Positions 24,972 through 27,751 of a stretch of 27,751 nt of DNA are shown here, piece after piece. The notes beneath the pieces were generated by a model. It did not search any database and was not told where the DNA came from. It was given only the letters and a program-made list of their open reading frames with translations. Origin of the DNA: Catenibacterium sp. co_0103 (GTDB lineage Bacteria; Bacillota_I; Bacilli_A; Erysipelotrichales; Coprobacillaceae). The stretch's first letter is position 1. The number at the start of each line of letters is the position of its first letter. Location: the NCBI RefSeq assembly GCF_004168205.1, contig NZ_RCYB01000029.1:1-27751 (forward strand). The letters are read 5' to 3'. A program made the translations under genes and the position numbers.

Positions 24972-26393
24972 ATGATCAAGAATCATGATGAATTACATGA
25001 AGAATGTGGAGTTCTTGCTATATGGGGAGATGACAATGCTGCTCAATTAACATATTATGGCTTACATTCTTTACAACATCGTGGACAGGAGGCTGCAGGT
25101 ATTGTTGTCCGCAATAAAAGTAGAAAGCTTAACATCCATAAGGGAGAAGGCTTAGTCAGTGAAGTATTTAATAAAGAAAAAATTGAAAAATTATCAGGTA
25201 ATGCAGCTATTGGACATGTCCGCTATTCAACTGCAGGTGGGGGAGGAATCATGAATGTTCAGCCATTCTTATTCCGTACTCTCGATGGTATGATGGGTAT
25301 TGCCCATAATGGTAATATTGTAAATGCTAACTTATTAAAGAAGGAACTCGAAGAAAATGGATCTATCTTCAATTCGACAAGTGATACTGAGGTTCTTGGT
25401 CATTTAATTAAGAGAGAAACAGGACGATTTGTAGATCGTATCTGTAAATCATTAGAAAAGATTGATGGAGCATTCGCATTTGTAATTTTAGTAGAAGATG
25501 CTCTTTATGTTGCAAGAGATAGATATGGTTTAAGACCTTTATCTATGGGTAGACTTCCAAGTGGAGGTTATATGTTCTCATCTGAAACATGTGCTTTAGA
25601 TATTGCTGGAGCAGAATATGTAAGAGATGTAGAACCAGGTGAAATCATCCGTGTAAAAGATGGTATTATTAAATCTAAGAAGTATACTGAAACTTTACCT
25701 ATCTGCAATAAGCTATGTGCAATGGAATATATTTACTTCTCTAGACCTGATAGTAATTTAGATGGTATTAATGTTCATACAGCACGTAAGACTTGTGGTA
25801 AGACTTTATTTGAAGAAGCACCAGTAGAAGCAGATTTAGTTATTGGTGTACCTGATAGTTCTATTTCAGCTGCTATTGGTTATTCTGAAGCATCTGGTAT
25901 TCCTTATGAAATGGGGCTTATCAAAAATAAGTATGTAGGTAGAACATTTATCCAGCCAACACAGGAAATGCGTGAACGTGGGGTAAGAATGAAACTTTCA
26001 GCTGTATCTTCTATTGTAAAAGGTAAGAGAGTTATCATGATTGATGACTCTATCGTAAGAGGTACAACTTCTAAACGTATTGTAAGATTATTAAAAGAAG
26101 CAGGAGCTACAGAAGTACATGTTAGAATTGCTTCTCCAGCCATTAAGTTCCCATGTTTCTATGGTGTAGATATTTCTACACTAGAAGAATTAATCTCACA
26201 TCGTATGAATGTAGAAGAATTATGTCAATTCATTGAAGCTGATTCATTAGCATTTATTTCAATGGAAGGATTAAAGAAATCTGTTAAGCATGATATGGAT
26301 GGAAACTGTGATTTATGTATCTCTTGCTTTAGTGGTAATTATGTCACTAAGTTATATGATTCTATCGATCGTGCTAATAAAGACGAAAAATAG
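24972..26393 (+). CDS. purF: Amidophosphoribosyltransferase (PurF)
   Basis: A 473-residue enzyme for the first step of purine synthesis, making phosphoribosylamine from PRPP and glutamine. An 11-residue propeptide precedes the catalytic C12 (EECGVLAIWG), the same length as in Bacillus. The N-terminal glutaminase domain is followed by the PRPP motif VIMIDDSIVRGTTSKR (354-369). C249, C395, C449 and C452 fit the four ligands of the oxygen-sensitive 4Fe-4S cluster of the Bacillus-type enzyme. GGGAGG precedes the ATG. It is the last gene of the operon and is followed by a terminator. No other purine gene is nearby, and no PurR box or purine riboswitch is evident at its 5' end. Confidence 0.96.
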   Translation: MIKNHDELHEECGVLAIWGDDNAAQLTYYGLHSLQHRGQEAAGIVVRNKSRKLNIHKGEGLVSEVFNKEKIEKLSGNAAIGHVRYSTAGGGGIMNVQPFLFRTLDGMMGIAHNGNIVNANLLKKELEENGSIFNSTSDTEVLGHLIKRETGRFVDRICKSLEKIDGAFAFVILVEDALYVARDRYGLRPLSMGRLPSGGYMFSSETCALDIAGAEYVRDVEPGEIIRVKDGIIKSKKYTETLPICNKLCAMEYIYFSRPDSNLDGINVHTARKTCGKTLFEEAPVEADLVIGVPDSSISAAIGYSEASGIPYEMGLIKNKYVGRTFIQPTQEMRERGVRMKLSAVSSIVKGKRVIMIDDSIVRGTTSKRIVRLLKEAGATEVHVRIASPAIKFPCFYGVDISTLEELISHRMNVEELCQFIEADSLAFISMEGLKKSVKHDMDGNCDLCISCFSGNYVTKLYDSIDRANKDEK

Positions 26394-26400
26394 TACTATA

Positions 26401-26429
26401 AAACTCCCTTCATTGGGAGTTTCTTTCTT
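26401..26429 (+). terminator. Terminator after purF
   Basis: AAACTCCC (26401-26408) pairs with GGGAGTTT (26415-26422) around a six-base loop, followed by CTTTCTT. It closes the long ACT-to-purF operon. Confidence 0.85.
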
Positions 26430-26444
26430 ATATATAATACTTCG

Positions 26445-26460
26445 CATAATATATATTATG
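26445..26460. repeat. Perfect 16-base palindrome upstream of the DUF6465-like gene
   Basis: CATAATATATATTATG reads the same on both strands. It ends 26 bases before the -35 hexamer at 26487, so it could be an operator for a dimeric regulator or simply A/T-rich cruciform sequence. Confidence 0.5.
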
Positions 26461-26486
26461 TAATTTTTTGACTATATCTGTTACGT

Positions 26487-26514
26487 TTGAATTGTAAAAT
26501 GAGTGTGCTATAAT
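26487..26514 (+). promoter_or_regulatory. Promoter of the DUF6465-like gene
   Basis: TTGAAT (26487-26492) and a perfect TATAAT (26509-26514) are separated by 16 bases. AAAGGAGG (26537-26544) precedes the ATG at 26553. Confidence 0.78.
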
Positions 26515-26552
26515 AATAGTAATAATTAGAGTATCAAAGGAGGATCTCCATT

Positions 26553-26840
26553 ATGAAAAAGACTACTACAGTAAAGAAAGAAACTGTAACTAAGAAAACA
26601 ACTGCTAAGACTACTTATAAACCTGTTAAGATGAATCTTCAGGTACAGTATAACTATCATGATGTATCTTTAGATGATATTGAAAAAATGGTTATTGATC
26701 ATCTTGTAGAACTTGGTTATAAGAAGACTTCAATTCTTACTTTAGATATTTATTATAAAGCAGAAACAAGTGAAGTATTCTATATTGCGAAAACAAATAA
26801 TAAACAAGTACTCAAAAACGATGAACCTTTATATATCTAG
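26553..26840 (+). CDS. Small DUF6465-like protein with lysine/threonine-rich tail
   Basis: A 95-residue cytoplasmic protein. The first 25 residues are nearly all K, T, V, A and E, a basic low-complexity tail. Residues 26-95 form an alpha/beta domain with VQYNYHDVSLDDIEKMVIDH and LDIYYKAETSEVFYIAKTN. This resembles the DUF6465 family of Clostridia and related bacteria, whose function is unknown; I am moderately sure of the family. It has its own strong promoter, an excellent ribosome binding site and a terminator, so it is probably well expressed. The basic tail suggests contact with nucleic acid, as inference only. Confidence 0.7.
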   Translation: MKKTTTVKKETVTKKTTAKTTYKPVKMNLQVQYNYHDVSLDDIEKMVIDHLVELGYKKTSILTLDIYYKAETSEVFYIAKTNNKQVLKNDEPLYI

Positions 26841-26848
26841 TTTATTCC

Positions 26849-26876
26849 TCCCCTTTTTAATAGAAGGGGATTTTTT
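26849..26876 (+). terminator. Terminator after the DUF6465-like gene
   Basis: TCCCCTT (26849-26855) pairs with AAGGGGA (26864-26870) around an eight-base loop, followed by six T. It lies shortly upstream of the right IS copy. Confidence 0.85.
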
Positions 26877-27094
26877 ATTAGTCCCCTCCTCCATTTATAA
26901 AAAAAGAGAACACCGTTTGAGTAACTAAATAGACTTGTGGTTTACTCAAGTTTTAAAAAAGTCAGGGGTATGAACTCCTGGCTTTGCTTTTATGCTGTCA
27001 ACTTTTTAGGGGCAGTTTTCTGGTATCTGTTTTGTTTATTTCATAAATCATTTTTCATGTTCTTAAGGTCAAATAAATCTATAGAAAGAAAAAA

Positions 27095-27133
27095 GGATAA
27101 GCATCGAAAGTTTGGCGACCGAGATGCTTATCC
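27095..27133 (+). promoter_or_regulatory. Hairpin over the 5' end of the DUF6431 reading frame (right copy)
   Basis: GGATAAGCATC (27095-27105) pairs perfectly with GATGCTTATCC (27123-27133), an 11-bp stem with a 17-base loop. The A-rich AAAAAAGGA ribosome-binding-like run enters its first arm. The equivalent stem at 519-556 is 10 bp long, so the structure is kept while the loop varies. Confidence 0.6.
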
Positions 27134-27150
27134 TGTCCAATAAGAACACT

Positions 27151-27585
27151 ATGATAATAATAAAACTTTCATCTAAAATCAAGCATATTACTGAAAATCA
27201 ATATAAAAAGATTATTCAATCCCTGAACTTCGATGAACTATCATGCCCTAAATGTAATTCCAAAGGTCTTCGTGCACATGCATCTTATAGTCGCTATGTT
27301 GACATCTTTAAACGTAGTCATAAAGTCACAATACAAAGATTAAGATGTCCTGAATGCGGATCTACTCATGCAGTCCTCATTGAGGATATGATTCCTTATT
27401 CCATTGCTTCTTATGACTTGATTGTTGATATTTTAGCTGGCATAGACTTTCTTGAATCTTCTCATGCCGCTTATCTTAAAGATAAGTATCTGAATTATCC
27501 CTTTGATTATGATTCATTCTGTAAAGTGAATACCAGAAAAAATTACCTTAATTTTTTTATGCTTCTTCACATGACTTTTATATAG
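27151..27585 (+). CDS. DUF6431 zinc-finger protein, IS accessory ORF (right copy)
   Basis: A 144-residue protein from the ATG at 27151, paralogous to the one at 67-501. All four zinc-ribbon cysteines (C32, C35, C66, C69) are kept despite 11 differences over the 157 aligned residues, which mostly lie outside the finger. The frame extends upstream to a TTG at 27112, but that lies within the hairpin at 27095-27133. The stop codon is inside the TATAGTACAGCTC arm, as in the left copy, but the partner arm is deleted here. The ORF is intact although the transposase it accompanied is not, so it may now be an orphan DNA-binding protein or simply not yet decayed. Confidence 0.75.
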   Translation: MIIIKLSSKIKHITENQYKKIIQSLNFDELSCPKCNSKGLRAHASYSRYVDIFKRSHKVTIQRLRCPECGSTHAVLIEDMIPYSIASYDLIVDILAGIDFLESSHAAYLKDKYLNYPFDYDSFCKVNTRKNYLNFFMLLHMTFI

Positions 27586-27593
27586 TACAGCTC

Positions 27594-27751
27594 TTAAGGA
27601 ATGATGTTACCTATTTCTATGATCACTGCACTTATGACACTGCAAAGAAACAGCTTGAGAAGATCATAATTGATTTCAGAAGCAGCGCTGTTGCAGAAAT
27701 GAGTCCGGTTGCGAATACTCTTACCAACTGGAAAAAAGAGATCATCAACAG
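27594..27751 (+). pseudogene. C-terminal fragment of an ISL3-family-like transposase (runs off window)
   Basis: A frame open from 27594 to the window end reads LRNDVTYFYDHC, then AKKQLEKIIIDF, and later ANTLTNWKKEIINS. The TLxNWxxEIxNS pattern precedes the last catalytic block in ISL3-family transposases. There is no start codon or ribosome binding site, and the N-terminal and catalytic DDE core are missing upstream, so in this copy it is a truncated remnant. The base composition is somewhat more GC-rich than its neighbours. The family call is moderate, as only about 52 residues are visible. Confidence 0.6.

Larger units (their letters stand above)
26917..27595 (+). repeat. Inverted repeat, right arm (pairs with 58-734)
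   Basis: Matches the reverse complement of 58-734 from TTGAGTAA (26917-26924) to CTCTT at 27591-27595. Its outer end carries a TTGAGTAA/TTACTCAA inverted repeat (26917-26924 with 26942-26949). Substitutions and single-base indels are spread along the length, in coding and non-coding parts. Confidence 0.9.
26917..27751 (+). mobile_element. Right copy of the ISL3-like insertion sequence, internally deleted (continues beyond window)
   Basis: 26917-27595 is the inverted partner of 58-734. After the shared TATAGTACAGCTCTT boundary, the copy has no second hairpin arm, ribosome binding site or transposase start. It jumps directly into an open frame resembling the C-terminal part of an ISL3-family transposase. 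This fits an internal deletion of about 1 kb. The 230 or so bases before the DUF6431 ORF hold the untranslated leader of the IS; I see no clear promoter in them. Confidence 0.62.

Noticed and set aside
26937..27143. Open frame of 68 codons beginning MVYSSFKKVRG in the right IS leader
   Set aside because: It lies in the untranslated leader of the IS, ends inside the next hairpin, has no ribosome binding site, and the left copy does not keep an equivalent frame of note.
1..27751. CRISPR arrays, tRNAs or rRNAs
   Set aside because: No regularly spaced direct repeats and no cloverleaf or rRNA sequence were seen on either strand.

Overview
The window looks like chromosome of a low-GC Firmicute, most likely Erysipelotrichia/Coprobacillaceae (a Catenibacterium-like gut bacterium). 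This is inferred from the AT-rich sequence, strong AGGAGG ribosome binding sites, TTGACA/TATAAT-type promoters and Bacillus-like gene neighbourhoods; no 16S or other taxonomic marker is present. Almost all of it is an ordinary housekeeping region, bracketed by two inverted copies of an insertion sequence.

Layout. (1) 1-734: left IS copy on the minus strand, holding a zinc-finger DUF6431 ORF and, at the very edge, the first codons of a second ORF that is probably an ISL3-type transposase. (2) 773-3383: two overlapping M16-peptidase-like genes (yfmF/yfmH type). (3) 3387-3576: a probable 6S RNA with its own promoter. (4) 3605-6227: DUF896 gene (ynzC), transketolase and yneF, the same order as Bacillus ynzC-tkt-yneF, followed by a histidine phosphatase. 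(5) 6902-12106: plsY divergent from parE-parC, again the Bacillus arrangement. (6) 12178-18716: a tight cluster yqeH, yhbY, a nadD-yqeK fusion, rsfS, a yqeM-type methyltransferase, mtnN and a U32 peptidase. It links ribosome assembly, NAD synthesis, nucleotide clean-up and rRNA/tRNA modification. (7) 18755-20217: small singly transcribed genes: an XRE regulator, a convergent YfcE-type phosphoesterase and a lone PTS EIIB. (8) 20316-26422: one operon of ACT protein, PFL/UPF0210, DUF815 ATPase, DUF2156-GNAT fusion and purF. (9) 26487-26876: a small DUF6465-like gene. (10) 26917-27751: right IS copy on the plus strand, internally deleted so that the DUF6431 ORF runs almost directly into a C-terminal transposase fragment.

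I found no CRISPR array, tRNA, rRNA, prophage or recognisable defence system. The most interesting material is in the IS copies. A DUF6431 zinc-finger ORF precedes the transposase. A hairpin between the two ORFs contains the stop codon of the first in one arm and the ribosome binding site of the second in the other, a layout that suggests translational coupling. A second conserved hairpin covers the start of the first ORF. Other points are the NadD-YqeK fusion, the DUF2156-GNAT fusion, the orphan EIIB, and 26 kb of essential genes lying between inverted repeats.
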